From NCBI GenBank assembly GCA_015486445.1, contig WFRT01000141.1, forward strand, positions 1 to 18,343: a DNA stretch of 18,343 nucleotides, given 5' to 3'. The stretch is from Pseudomonadota bacterium. Its GTDB lineage: Bacteria; Desulfobacterota; Anaeroferrophillalia; Anaeroferrophillales; Tharpellaceae. Under the pieces are notes generated by a model, which saw only the letters and a list, made by a program, of their open reading frames with translations, was not told where the DNA came from and made no database searches. How positions within the stretch are numbered: position 1 is the first letter of the stretch; each line of letters opens with the position of its first letter. Shown one piece after another: positions 7,815-14,843 of this stretch. Both the position numbers and the translations under genes were made by a program.

Positions 7815-9257
7815 TTAGAATCGATACCTGATCCGGGCCGTGGAAACAAAGATATTCTCATCGCTGCCGCCGTCGGGCTGGCGGTCCGGATCGCTGCTGT
7901 CGCGTTCGTAGAAGTCGAGGGCGTCACCGGCGAACAGGTAGCCGGCATTGACAGCGAACTCGAGGTTTTCGTAGATCTTGTATTTGCACCAGCCGTCCAC
8001 TTCCCAGCCGATTTCGTCATTGCCGTAGCCGCTGTACTCGATATCCTCGGCCGTCATCATGTACATGACCGCAGCGCCCAGGGCGAGTTTCCGGCTGGCC
8101 TTGTAATCAACCGCCAACTTGTTCATGACAAAGCCCCGGTCCAGGAGGTAGTCTTTTTCAGTAAAAGAGGAGTCGTCAAGATAGGTGGCCTTGAAGATGC
8201 AGATGTTGTCTTTGCGGTCGATGTCGACCGCCATGAAACCGTTGAAATCACCGTCGGCGGGGTTGTCGTCGCCGGTGGCGTACCAGAAGGTATAGGTAAA
8301 CTTCAAGGCTCCGGCCTTGAAACCGAGGTCCAAATGAAACAGCCAGGCGTTAAGATCGAAATCCCGGTCATAAGCCCCGCCTCTGCCGTCATTATCAAAA
8401 TAATCGACGCCGTTGTAGGACAGCTTGTAGCTGGCATTGTCGATGCTGCCGGTTTCATAGATGAAGTCCCAGCTAAGAAAGAAATTGTCAGACGACCATG
8501 AACCGTCAGTGCCGAGTGCCAGGATACTGGTATCGAATTTGTTGCCCAGCTGCTTGATCTCGTAATTTTGCGACGTGATCTCGGCCGGCGTACTGCGATC
8601 GCCGTTGCCGCAGTGGTAAACCGAAAAGAGACCGGCGGTCAAAGACGGCAGCGGCCTGAAATTGACCCGGCCGTAGAAAGCGTCCAGGTCCCTGACATCA
8701 CTCTTTTCATCCAGGCGGGGATCGCGAATCGGCCTGAGCCAGGCGGCAACCCAGTCAAACGCACCGGTCGAGCCGTAGGCCTTGATCCCCATGATGGTCT
8801 CTTTCCAGTAGAAACTGTTGATGTCAAGAGGCTGCAACCCCATCCGCACCCGGCCGTTTCGGGAAAAACCGGGCAGTTGAAAATCGGTATAGAGCCAGCG
8901 GGTTTCCAGGTTTATGCCGTCGCCCGAGTAACTGCCGCCAAGATGCTTGCCCAGGGAGCCCGGTTCGCCATATTTAAGGCTGCCTATCTCCCAGGCCCAG
9001 ACTCCCCTGACCCGGCCGTCGCTGGTGGCGGCATCAAACCACATCCGGTACTTGGCCTCGCCCCAGGTATCAGCCACGGTGCCGTCATGCAAAGTCGCCT
9101 TTTCCTGGTGCAGCCAGTCGGCATGGTTGGTATAGATCATGAAACGGTTGTTGAAATCCCCCCTGATCTTGAGATCGGCGGCCGCCGCCGGCCGGCCCCC
9201 GACCCCGGCGGCCGTCGGAAGCAACAGAAAAAACATTGCCAGAACAATCTTTTTCAC
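7815..9257 (-). CDS. Outer-membrane beta-barrel protein (porin-like)
   Basis: 480 residues. Seen: an N-terminal signal peptide (MKKIVLAMFFLLLPTAAG, cleavage probably after the Ala run near residue 27), then alternating hydrophobic/aromatic and polar stretches with many Trp, Tyr and Asp-rich turns (for example YATGDDNPADGDFNG), and a C-terminal RIRYRF ending in Phe, the usual signal for outer-membrane assembly. It matches no porin family I can name with confidence; alginate-export-like or general 16-18-strand barrels are possible. It is first in a probable operon with tupA and wtpA (63 bases to tupA), so it may pass tungstate or molybdate across the outer membrane; that is inference from position. 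The start is GTG 9257, chosen for GGAG eight bases upstream and the signal peptide beginning there. Confidence 0.8.
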   Translation of the reverse strand: MKKIVLAMFFLLLPTAAGVGGRPAAAADLKIRGDFNNRFMIYTNHADWLHQEKATLHDGTVADTWGEAKYRMWFDAATSDGRVRGVWAWEIGSLKYGEPGSLGKHLGGSYSGDGINLETRWLYTDFQLPGFSRNGRVRMGLQPLDINSFYWKETIMGIKAYGSTGAFDWVAAWLRPIRDPRLDEKSDVRDLDAFYGRVNFRPLPSLTAGLFSVYHCGNGDRSTPAEITSQNYEIKQLGNKFDTSILALGTDGSWSSDNFFLSWDFIYETGSIDNASYKLSYNGVDYFDNDGRGGAYDRDFDLNAWLFHLDLGFKAGALKFTYTFWYATGDDNPADGDFNGFMAVDIDRKDNICIFKATYLDDSSFTEKDYLLDRGFVMNKLAVDYKASRKLALGAAVMYMMTAEDIEYSGYGNDEIGWEVDGWCKYKIYENLEFAVNAGYLFAGDALDFYERDSSDPDRQPDGGSDENIFVSTARIRYRF

Positions 9258-9569
9258 CCCGATTTCTCCTCTCCCAAGATTACCGGCTAAGGTAACGGGC
9301 CGTTGCCATAAGACTCAAACGGGGGAAATCCATAGCACGTGAAAAAAGTTTTTTCAAGATACGCTATAACAAAAAGTTACTTATAATAACTTTTACAAAC
9401 ATAAAAATCTCAAAGTGGAGTTATGCGGACCAGTTCGGGCAGACAATTTCCACTTCGAAAATCGTCGGCCCGGTCCGGGTACGGGAAGGCAACAGCCACT
9501 AAATCCGGAAACCCGGCTAAACGGTCACCGTAGCAGGAAGGGTGAAATAGATGAAAGACGGCCGGCTGG
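9258..9569. promoter_or_regulatory. AT-rich intergenic control region upstream of the beta-barrel/tupA/wtpA genes
   Basis: These 312 bases have no convincing gene. About 9330-9420 is strikingly AT-rich against GC-rich surroundings and holds the inverted repeat annotated separately, so this is the likely promoter region for the beta-barrel gene. I could not pick out a convincing -35/-10 pair. The rest (about 9421-9569) is GC-rich, carries only short CCGG-type palindromes, and shows no terminator with a T-run after the upstream YeeE/YedE gene. I looked for a molybdenum-cofactor riboswitch and could not support one. Confidence 0.5.
9372..9394. promoter_or_regulatory. Candidate operator: 8-bp perfect inverted repeat
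   Basis: AAAAGTTA (9372-9379), seven bases, then TAACTTTT (9387-9394). A further TAAC half-site at 9367-9370 sits five bases before the GTTA, giving alternating TAAC/GTTA/TAAC units. The site is about 115 bases upstream of the beta-barrel start, in the only AT-rich stretch of the region. This is a plausible site for a dimeric repressor, perhaps responding to tungstate or molybdate; the regulator is not identified. Confidence 0.5.
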
Positions 9570-10097
9570 CTAGATTTCCAGCTTTTCAAAAAGCACGAAA
9601 AACAGCAGCAGAACGACAATGAAAACCGGCAGCACCAGCCAGGGCGAAACCCCGAAAAGCGCCGGCAGGGTCAGCTTGCCGTAAGCGCCCCAGGTCAGGA
9701 TCGTGGTTTTGAAGAGCGGGTACATTTCGGCATACACAGCCGCTCCCGCCAGCATCCCCAGCACGGCCCAGAGCGCGTGCCAGCGGCCCTCGCCCAGGGC
9801 TCCCACCGAGGTTCCGGGACAGTATCCGACAATCGCCCAGCCGGCCCCGAAAAGGGCACCGCCGATCAGGTTGGCCCCGACATGGGTCGCCTTGACCTTC
9901 AGGCTCACCACTCCCAGGCTGGCCAGCAGGTTGATGCCGAGAGCACCGACGATGATGGCCGAAAGCATGAATTTGACAATGGTCATATCCTCAAGCAGCA
10001 TGGCTCCGACCTGTTTCTCAAAACGCAGCACCCGACCCTGCTGCAGCAGGATGCCGAAAAACACTCCGGTCACCAATCCCAGGCTCAACGCGTTCAT
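9570..10097 (-). CDS. YeeE/YedE (DUF6691-type) sulfur-transport half-protein, second gene
   Basis: 175 residues, almost all membrane: hydrophobic helices near 5-20, 40-62, 75-92, 105-120 and 148-170. Seen: the family hallmark GWAIVGYCPGTSVGALGEGRWHALW (split here as GWAIVGYCPGTSV then GALGEGRW), with a single conserved Cys at residue 93. Known: YeeE/YedE (TsuA-like) inner-membrane proteins carry thiosulfate or related sulfur compounds through conserved cysteines. E. coli TsuA is one chain of about 350 residues, whereas here the two halves are separate genes. The start ATG 10097 overlaps the stop of the upstream partner by four bases (ATGA), so they are co-translated and probably form a complex. 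Confidence 0.85.
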   Translation of the reverse strand: MNALSLGLVTGVFFGILLQQGRVLRFEKQVGAMLLEDMTIVKFMLSAIIVGALGINLLASLGVVSLKVKATHVGANLIGGALFGAGWAIVGYCPGTSVGALGEGRWHALWAVLGMLAGAAVYAEMYPLFKTTILTWGAYGKLTLPALFGVSPWLVLPVFIVVLLLFFVLFEKLEI

Positions 10098-10630
10098 GGC
10101 CGACCTCCTTTTCCCGAGCGGTAAACCAGTTTTGCCACCAGCACACCGGCACCGAAAAAGCCGGCCATCGCCAGGAAGCCGCTGACCGACAACTGCATCA
10201 GCCCGCTGAGGCCGTGCCCGCTGGGACAGCCGCCCGCCAGCCGGGCCCCGAACATCGCCAGGGCGCCGCCAAAAAATGCACCGACCGCCCGGGTGGCGAC
10301 GCTCCCGCCGAAACGCTCCTTCCAGAGCGGCGGCACCGACTCCAGTTTGAAACCCCGCTCGGCCAGGGAGGAAACCAAAGCACCCAGCAGGATGCCGACG
10401 ACAAACATCAACTGCCAGTCGATCTTGACCTTCTTGGCCTGGAAATAGCTGTTTTCGGCAACATGCCGGGGGCTGAAACTCTTCTCGACCATCCCGGCAA
10501 CCCTGACGAACGTCGTCGAGGCTCCCAGGTATTTAGGTTTGCCCAGCACCTGGGTGGACACCAGCACCGAAAGGGTGGCCAGCACCCCGACCAGGGCTCC
10601 GGCCAGGTAAGGCCGCCACGATTTCACCAT
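10094..10630 (-). CDS. YeeE/YedE sulfur-transport half-protein, first gene
   Basis: 178 residues with about four membrane helices (near 8-25, 73-90, 113-132, 148-168). Seen: ARLAGGCPSGHGLSGLMQLS (129-148), the characteristic YeeE/YedE loop, with Cys135 as the putative substrate-relaying residue. It has a periplasmic-looking loop of about 45 residues (28-70) between the first two helices. I chose ATG 10630 because GGAGGG lies four to five bases upstream; the in-frame ATG codons further upstream (to 10678) overlap that ribosome site. It is the first gene of the pair, which likely imports a sulfur species such as thiosulfate into the cytoplasm; the substrate is inferred from the family. Confidence 0.85.
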   Translation of the reverse strand: MVKSWRPYLAGALVGVLATLSVLVSTQVLGKPKYLGASTTFVRVAGMVEKSFSPRHVAENSYFQAKKVKIDWQLMFVVGILLGALVSSLAERGFKLESVPPLWKERFGGSVATRAVGAFFGGALAMFGARLAGGCPSGHGLSGLMQLSVSGFLAMAGFFGAGVLVAKLVYRSGKGGRP

Positions 10631-10669
10631 TTTTCCCTCCTTCATGGAACCACGGTTTATCCCTAAACT

Positions 10670-10705
10670 GTCAAACATACTATATCAAATCAATCAGAAT
10701 TTTTC
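10670..10705 (-). promoter_or_regulatory. Possible promoter for the YeeE/YedE pair
   Basis: An AT-rich island between dctM and the YeeE/YedE pair. On the minus strand it carries TATAGT as a possible -10, with GTGAAA at about 17 bases as a weak -35. It lies some 40-75 bases before the start codon. The rest of the 133-base gap shows only short CCGG repeats and no convincing terminator for dctM, so read-through from the TRAP operon is also possible. Confidence 0.3.
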
Positions 10706-10763
10706 ACCCGGTTTTAACAGCCGGACCAAATGCCGGTTTCAGGGGTGCGCCATCCCCGCCGAA

Positions 10764-12041
10764 TCAGTGCACCAGGCGGCTTAAAGCCATGGTCAGCGGG
10801 GAGTAGAAGGTAATGATGAGAAGATCGATAATCAGGACCAGGACAAAGGGCAGAACCCGGCGCGAAAGGGCGCCGATCCGGTCGCCGGAAATCGAGCCGG
10901 CAACGATCAGGCAGATCCCCATCGGCGGAGTCAGCATGCCGATGGCCAGGTTGGTGACGATGATTACGCCGAGCTGGATCAGGTCTATTTTGAGCAGCGG
11001 CTGCATCGCCGCCAGCATCGGCACCAGCAGGATCAGGGCGGCGGTGGTCTCGACGAAGGTTCCGGCCAGCAGCAGGACCAGGTTCAACATCAGCAACAGG
11101 ACCACCGGGTCGCGGCTTAAGCCCAGCAGGCTACCGGCCAGCTGCCGGGGCAGGCTTTCGATCGCCGCGATCCAGCTGAAAACCGAGGCCGTGGCGATAA
11201 TGAACATGACCACGGCTGAAATGATACAGCCCTCGATAAAAAGCCCGGGCAGGTCTTTCAAGCCGATTCGACGGTAGATGAGGATCCCGACAACAAGGGC
11301 GTAGACCACGGCCACGGCGGCCGACTCGGTGGCCGTGAAAATCCCGCCCAGGATGCCGCCGAGAATGATTACCGGGGCGCCGAGGGCCAGAAAGGCCCTT
11401 CTGCCGGTAACCAGAATCCGCCGGAAAGAAAAAACCGTCGCCCGGCCGTAGCCGTTGCGCCAGGCGATAACGGTGCTGACTATCACCAGGGAGATTCCGA
11501 TCAGCACCCCGGGCAGAATGCCGGCGGCAAAGAGCCGGCCGATCGAGGCCCCGGTGAGATAGCCGAAGATGATCATCGGGATCGAGGGCGGGATGATAAC
11601 CCCGATCGATCCCCCGGCGGCCTGGACGGCCCCGGCGAAGGCTGAATCGTAGCCCGACTTCTGCATCGCCGGGATCAGGATCGCCCCGACGGCGGCGGCG
11701 TCGGCCGCCGCCGAGCCCGAGATCCCGGCAAAAAACATGGCCGAAATGATTGTCACCGCGGCCAGGCCGCCGGGCAGCCAGCCGACCAGGGCGTTGGCGA
11801 AATCGATCAGCCTTTCGCTGATGCCGCCGGACTCCATCAGAACCCCGACAAACATGAAAAGCGGCACCGCCATCAGATGAAAGGAGTCGGTCCCGGCCAG
11901 CATCCGCTGGACCACCATCATCAGGGGAAAGCCGCCATGCCAGAGAAGCGCCCCGACCCCGGCCAGGCCGATGGCGATGGCGATCGGCATATTGAGGAGA
12001 AAAAGGACAAGCAGCAGAAAAAGCAGCAGCAGGCCGTTCAC
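10764..12041 (-). CDS. dctM: TRAP transporter large membrane subunit (DctM)
   Basis: 425 residues, hydrophobic throughout, the normal DctM length of about 12 helices. Seen: VPLFMFVGVLMESGGISERL near the N-terminus, MFFAGISGSAAADAAAVGAILIP (typical of the family; quoted here as FAGISGSAAADAAAVG), GVIIPPSIPMIIFG, GGIFTATESAAVAVVYAL, and LTPPMGICLIV near the C-terminus. It is the ion-driven membrane translocator that pairs with DctQ and receives substrate from DctP. The start is GTG 12041, which overlaps the dctQ stop as GTGA, with GGAGGG eight bases upstream. An in-frame extension to 12158 overlaps dctQ and is not coding. Confidence 0.93.
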   Translation of the reverse strand: MNGLLLLFLLLVLFLLNMPIAIAIGLAGVGALLWHGGFPLMMVVQRMLAGTDSFHLMAVPLFMFVGVLMESGGISERLIDFANALVGWLPGGLAAVTIISAMFFAGISGSAAADAAAVGAILIPAMQKSGYDSAFAGAVQAAGGSIGVIIPPSIPMIIFGYLTGASIGRLFAAGILPGVLIGISLVIVSTVIAWRNGYGRATVFSFRRILVTGRRAFLALGAPVIILGGILGGIFTATESAAVAVVYALVVGILIYRRIGLKDLPGLFIEGCIISAVVMFIIATASVFSWIAAIESLPRQLAGSLLGLSRDPVVLLLMLNLVLLLAGTFVETTAALILLVPMLAAMQPLLKIDLIQLGVIIVTNLAIGMLTPPMGICLIVAGSISGDRIGALSRRVLPFVLVLIIDLLIITFYSPLTMALSRLVH

Positions 12042-12580
12042 GCCCCATCCCTCCCCGGCCCCGGCCTTCCGCCCAACTCCCGGGCCAGGAAGGCGGCGGC
12101 ATGCACCAGCATCACGGCCCCGCTCAGGGGCACCACGGCATAGACCAGCCCCTTGCAAAGCCCGAGCGCGGGGGATACCTGGAAACGCACGAACCAGGCG
12201 AATTTCCCGCCCCAGACCAGGAGTATGAAAAAGAAAAAGGCGGCCCCGGCAGTAACCAGCAGGCGGACGATTTTCCGGCCGGCAGCCGGCAGGCGGACAT
12301 AGAGCACGTCGACGCCGGGGTGGGAGGAGCGGCGATAGGCGCAGGATGCGCCGAGAAAGGTGATCCAGACCAGCAGGTAGCGGGCCAACTCCTCGGACCA
12401 GAAGAGGGAGTGGTTGAGAACGTAGCGGCAGAAAACCTGGACGGCGACAACCAGGGCCATGGTCAGGCCGCCGGCGAAAAGTAAGTACTCCACCGCCCGG
12501 TTGAGCCCGAGGCTCAACCGCTCCAGCCGGGCCGCCGCCCGGGATCGTCTTGCAACGGCGGCTTTACTGTCGGGCGCCAT
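12038..12580 (-). CDS. dctQ: TRAP transporter small membrane subunit (DctQ)
   Basis: 180 residues, the usual size, with four membrane helices (about 33-52, 65-82, 105-125, 146-167). Seen: the family signature around FWSEELARYLLVWITFLGAS (60-79), followed by HPGVDVLYVRLP. The start ATG 12580 is eight bases after the dctP stop. The frame stays open upstream, but that stretch runs over dctP in another frame and is not membrane-like. The ribosome site is weak (AGG about 12 bases before), consistent with translation coupled to dctP. With DctM it forms the inner-membrane complex. Confidence 0.9.
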   Translation of the reverse strand: MAPDSKAAVARRSRAAARLERLSLGLNRAVEYLLFAGGLTMALVVAVQVFCRYVLNHSLFWSEELARYLLVWITFLGASCAYRRSSHPGVDVLYVRLPAAGRKIVRLLVTAGAAFFFFILLVWGGKFAWFVRFQVSPALGLCKGLVYAVVPLSGAVMLVHAAAFLARELGGRPGPGRDGA

Positions 12581-12588
12581 CGACCGGG

Positions 12589-13575
12589 CTACCTGGTCGC
12601 CGCCAGGGCCTTTTCGAGCAGGTCGTGAACTTTGGGGTCGGCAAACAGCTCGTTGTTCTTGAGCCCGGCAACCTTCTTGCGGAACGAGGCGATGTCGGGA
12701 TGCTCCTCGACGACCATCCCCTTCTCCTTGAGGAATTTGAGCCGGGCGGCATTCTTGGCCCGGTTGTCGGTACGCTGGAAACGGGCGGCCTCGACCATGC
12801 AGGCGCGGATCAGTTTCCGGTCGGCCGGCGGCAGTCCCTGCCACCAGTTGAGTGAGGCGACGTCGATATGGGGCGAGTAGACATGGCGGGTCATGGTCAT
12901 GTATTTCTGGATCTCGTAGAACTTGTAGACCTGCATCACCCAGAGGGGGTTTTCCTCACCGTCGATGACCCCCTGCTCGAGTTCGGTATAGATCGGCCAG
13001 GGCATCGGCGTCGGGTTGGCGCCCAAAGCCTGCCAGATGGCTTTGTGCAGGGCCGAGGCCATGACCCTGATCTTGAGCCCCTTGACGTCGGCCGCGCTCT
13101 TTACCGGCCGGCGGTTGTTGGTCAGGTTGCGGAAACCGTTCTCGGAAAAAGCCAGCCCCTTGAAACCGACCTTTTCGAGCTCCTTGAGAATGGCCTGGCC
13201 GATGGGGCCGTCGAGCACCTGGTCGACCTGCTCGTAGTTCTTGAACAGGAAAGGATAGTTGATGACCCGGACAATCGGATCGAAGGTGTCGAAGGGACCG
13301 CCGGTGATCACCCCGAGCTGGATCGTGTTCATCTGGATCTGCTGGAGAATCTCGGTCTCGTTGCCGATCGACTTGGAGTGAAAAATCTTTACCGTGTAGC
13401 GGCCGGGCGCCCGCTTTTCCAGCAGATCCTTGAACTTTCCGGCAACGATATTCTGGGCCGAGCCGGGCTTGGTGACGACCCCGAGCTTCAATTCGGTCGC
13501 GGCTCCGGCGGCGGGGCCGGAAACGATCAACAGAAACAGGCTGAAAAAGGCTGATATCAACAAAATCCTGCGCAT
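12589..13575 (-). CDS. dctP: TRAP transporter periplasmic binding protein (DctP)
   Basis: 328 residues. Seen: a signal peptide (MRRILLISAFFSLFLLIVSG, cleavage near AAGA-A at residues 24-26), then LKLGVVTKPGS, VGFKGLAFSENGFRNLTNN, the RPVKSAADVKGLKIRV segment containing the conserved Arg (R170) that usually salt-bridges the substrate carboxylate, and ELEQGVIDGEENP (198-210). Known: DctP proteins capture C4-dicarboxylates or other organic acids for TRAP transport. The exact acid here cannot be read, but R170 supports a carboxylate. The start ATG 13575 has AGGAGG seven bases upstream and puts the signal peptide at the N-terminus. It is first in the dctPQM operon, 49 bases from the foldback element. 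Confidence 0.93.
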   Translation of the reverse strand: MRRILLISAFFSLFLLIVSGPAAGAATELKLGVVTKPGSAQNIVAGKFKDLLEKRAPGRYTVKIFHSKSIGNETEILQQIQMNTIQLGVITGGPFDTFDPIVRVINYPFLFKNYEQVDQVLDGPIGQAILKELEKVGFKGLAFSENGFRNLTNNRRPVKSAADVKGLKIRVMASALHKAIWQALGANPTPMPWPIYTELEQGVIDGEENPLWVMQVYKFYEIQKYMTMTRHVYSPHIDVASLNWWQGLPPADRKLIRACMVEAARFQRTDNRAKNAARLKFLKEKGMVVEEHPDIASFRKKVAGLKNNELFADPKVHDLLEKALAATR

Positions 13576-13624
13576 GGCAAACCTCCTGGTAAATTGTCCC
13601 TGGCAAAAAACTTTAAAAACCAAG

Positions 13625-13862
13625 GTAACTATTCAGCCAAATTCTATCTCCCCTCTTCCAGCAGGGGGCGGGGGTGGCTTTTCTGAGCGGTTTCGGAAAG
13701 ATTTCGTCGTTTTTCCCAGCGAGCGGGAGCCCATAAGCATTGCAACTGTCTGAGCGTAAGCGAGTTTTGCAATGCGGGCGGAGCGAGCGCGTGGAAAAAC
13801 AGAAATCTTAACGCTTAGCGAAGAAAAGCTGCGCCCGACCCCGTATTCGGCTGAATAGTTAC
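13625..13862. mobile_element. 238-bp foldback / MITE-like element with terminal inverted repeats
   Basis: The ends are inverted copies: GTAACTATTCAGCC at 13625-13638 and GGCTGAATAGTTAC at 13849-13862 match perfectly over 14 bases, and 18 of 20 when extended inward. Inside are nested inverted pairs: GTTTTTCC (13709-13716) with GGAAAAAC (13793-13800), flanked by AGATTTC/GAAATCT, and GCATTGCAACT (13737-13747) with AGTTTTGCAATGC (13763-13775). The GGCTTTTCT/AGAAAAGCT stretches further out also pair. The whole element can fold into one long imperfect hairpin. It has no believable open reading frame. I see no clear target-site duplication. This looks like a non-autonomous transposon remnant; the family is not identified. 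Confidence 0.75.
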
Positions 13863-13878
13863 GATGGATTTTTTCCGG

Positions 13879-13896
13879 CCGGCGAAAAATCGCCGG
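13879..13896. repeat. Small hairpin before the ArsA-like gene
   Basis: CCGGCGA (13879-13885) and TCGCCGG (13890-13896) form a 7-base stem with a 4-base A-rich loop, 22 bases upstream of the ArsA-like start. No T-run follows on either strand, so it is not a classic terminator. It could be a leader-RNA structure or chance. Confidence 0.35.
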
Positions 13897-13918
13897 AGAC
13901 CGGTGTGGACAGGGGATA

Positions 13919-14803
13919 ATGATGACGAGGATCGAGATGTTCACCGGCAAGGGCGGGGTCGGTAAAACCACGATGGCGGCGGCCAGCGCCTTAAAATATG
14001 CCGCCGTCGGCAAAACCCTGTTGATTTCGACTGACCCCTCGGGCTCGCTGTCGACGATATTCGGCTGCTCCCTGGCCGGCCGGGTGGTGCCGGTCGGGGA
14101 AAATCTCGAGGCCGTGGAATTGACCCGACAGCTGATTCTCAAGCTCTGGCGGGAGAAGTTCGCCGACGAGATTTACACCGTGCTCTCCTCGTTTCTGCCG
14201 GTCGGCCGGGAGATCCTCGACTATATCGAAGGGGCGCCCGGGATCGACGAAGAGTTCATGCTCGACTATCTTCTGACCATGGCCCGTTCCGGCAGTTACG
14301 AGGTTATCGTCTGGGATACGGCCCCGACCGTGACCACCCTGAACCTGCTGTTCGTGCAGCGGCTCTTTTATTCTCACCTGACCGCGGCCCAGAAAGTCTA
14401 CCTGAAGGTAAAAAGCGTCTTCCACCAGGTTGACCCGCTGGCCCTGATCGATAAATGGCTGCAGCTGACCGCCGATATCATCACCCTGCTGAAAACCGAC
14501 ACCCGGGCCTGGGTGGTGGCCAACCCGGAATGCCTGCCGGTGGAACAGGCCTTGGACATCGCCGGCGCCCTTAGCGATTTCGGCATCGGGGTCAACGGCT
14601 TTATTCTCAACAAGCTGCTGCCGGAAGAGGTCTGCCGGGGGCATGCTTTCTGGAACGCCAAGTACGAGGCCCAGCAGCTCTGGCGCCGTCACCTGGATGC
14701 TTCCGCCGGCTCCCGGCCGGTGCTTGAGATCTGCGATCTGGCCGACAATCTCAACAGCCGGGCCGGGCTCGAAAGAGTTATCCCCTTCCTGGCGCCGGAG
14801 TAA
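13919..14803 (+). CDS. Single-domain ArsA/Get3-family ATPase
   Basis: 294 residues, the size of one ArsA half or a Get3-like protein. Seen: the deviant Walker A GKGGVGKTT (10-18), switch I STDPSGSLS (37-45), GAPGIDEEFML (105-115), switch II WDTAPTVTTLNLL (132-144) and the adenine-loop NKLLP (231-235). Odd: the classic ArsA signature reads DTAPTGHT, while here Gly-His is replaced by Val-Thr. No CxxC zinc motif of Get3 is present, and no arsenite pump, ArsR or arsenate reductase gene is nearby. Cytosolic; arsenite binding is therefore doubtful, and a chaperone or anaerobic-metabolism role is possible. Start ATG 13919 or the adjacent ATG 13922, with AGGGGA just upstream. It is divergent from dctP and convergent with plsC. 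Confidence 0.85.
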   Translation: MMTRIEMFTGKGGVGKTTMAAASALKYAAVGKTLLISTDPSGSLSTIFGCSLAGRVVPVGENLEAVELTRQLILKLWREKFADEIYTVLSSFLPVGREILDYIEGAPGIDEEFMLDYLLTMARSGSYEVIVWDTAPTVTTLNLLFVQRLFYSHLTAAQKVYLKVKSVFHQVDPLALIDKWLQLTADIITLLKTDTRAWVVANPECLPVEQALDIAGALSDFGIGVNGFILNKLLPEEVCRGHAFWNAKYEAQQLWRRHLDASAGSRPVLEICDLADNLNSRAGLERVIPFLAPE

Positions 14804-14843
14804 TCGCCGCCGTCCGTCCCGGGCTGGTTTATCTTGTTGGTTT

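Noticed and set aside
9421..9569. Possible molybdenum/tungsten-cofactor riboswitch before the beta-barrel gene
   Set aside because: Only short CCGG palindromes are visible; I could not match the conserved core. A covariance-model search would decide.
10650..10674. Perfect TTGACA on the minus strand upstream of the YeeE/YedE pair
   Set aside because: No -10-like sequence lies at 15-19 bases, so it is not supported as a promoter.
12581..12844. Upstream extension of the dctQ reading frame
   Set aside because: It overlaps dctP in another frame, is Arg- and Pro-rich and does not resemble a DctQ N-terminus; ATG 12580 gives the normal length.
13700..13800. Repeated GAGCG-type motifs inside the foldback element taken as a CRISPR or tandem repeat
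   Set aside because: The units are short, irregularly spaced and better explained as arms of nested inverted repeats.
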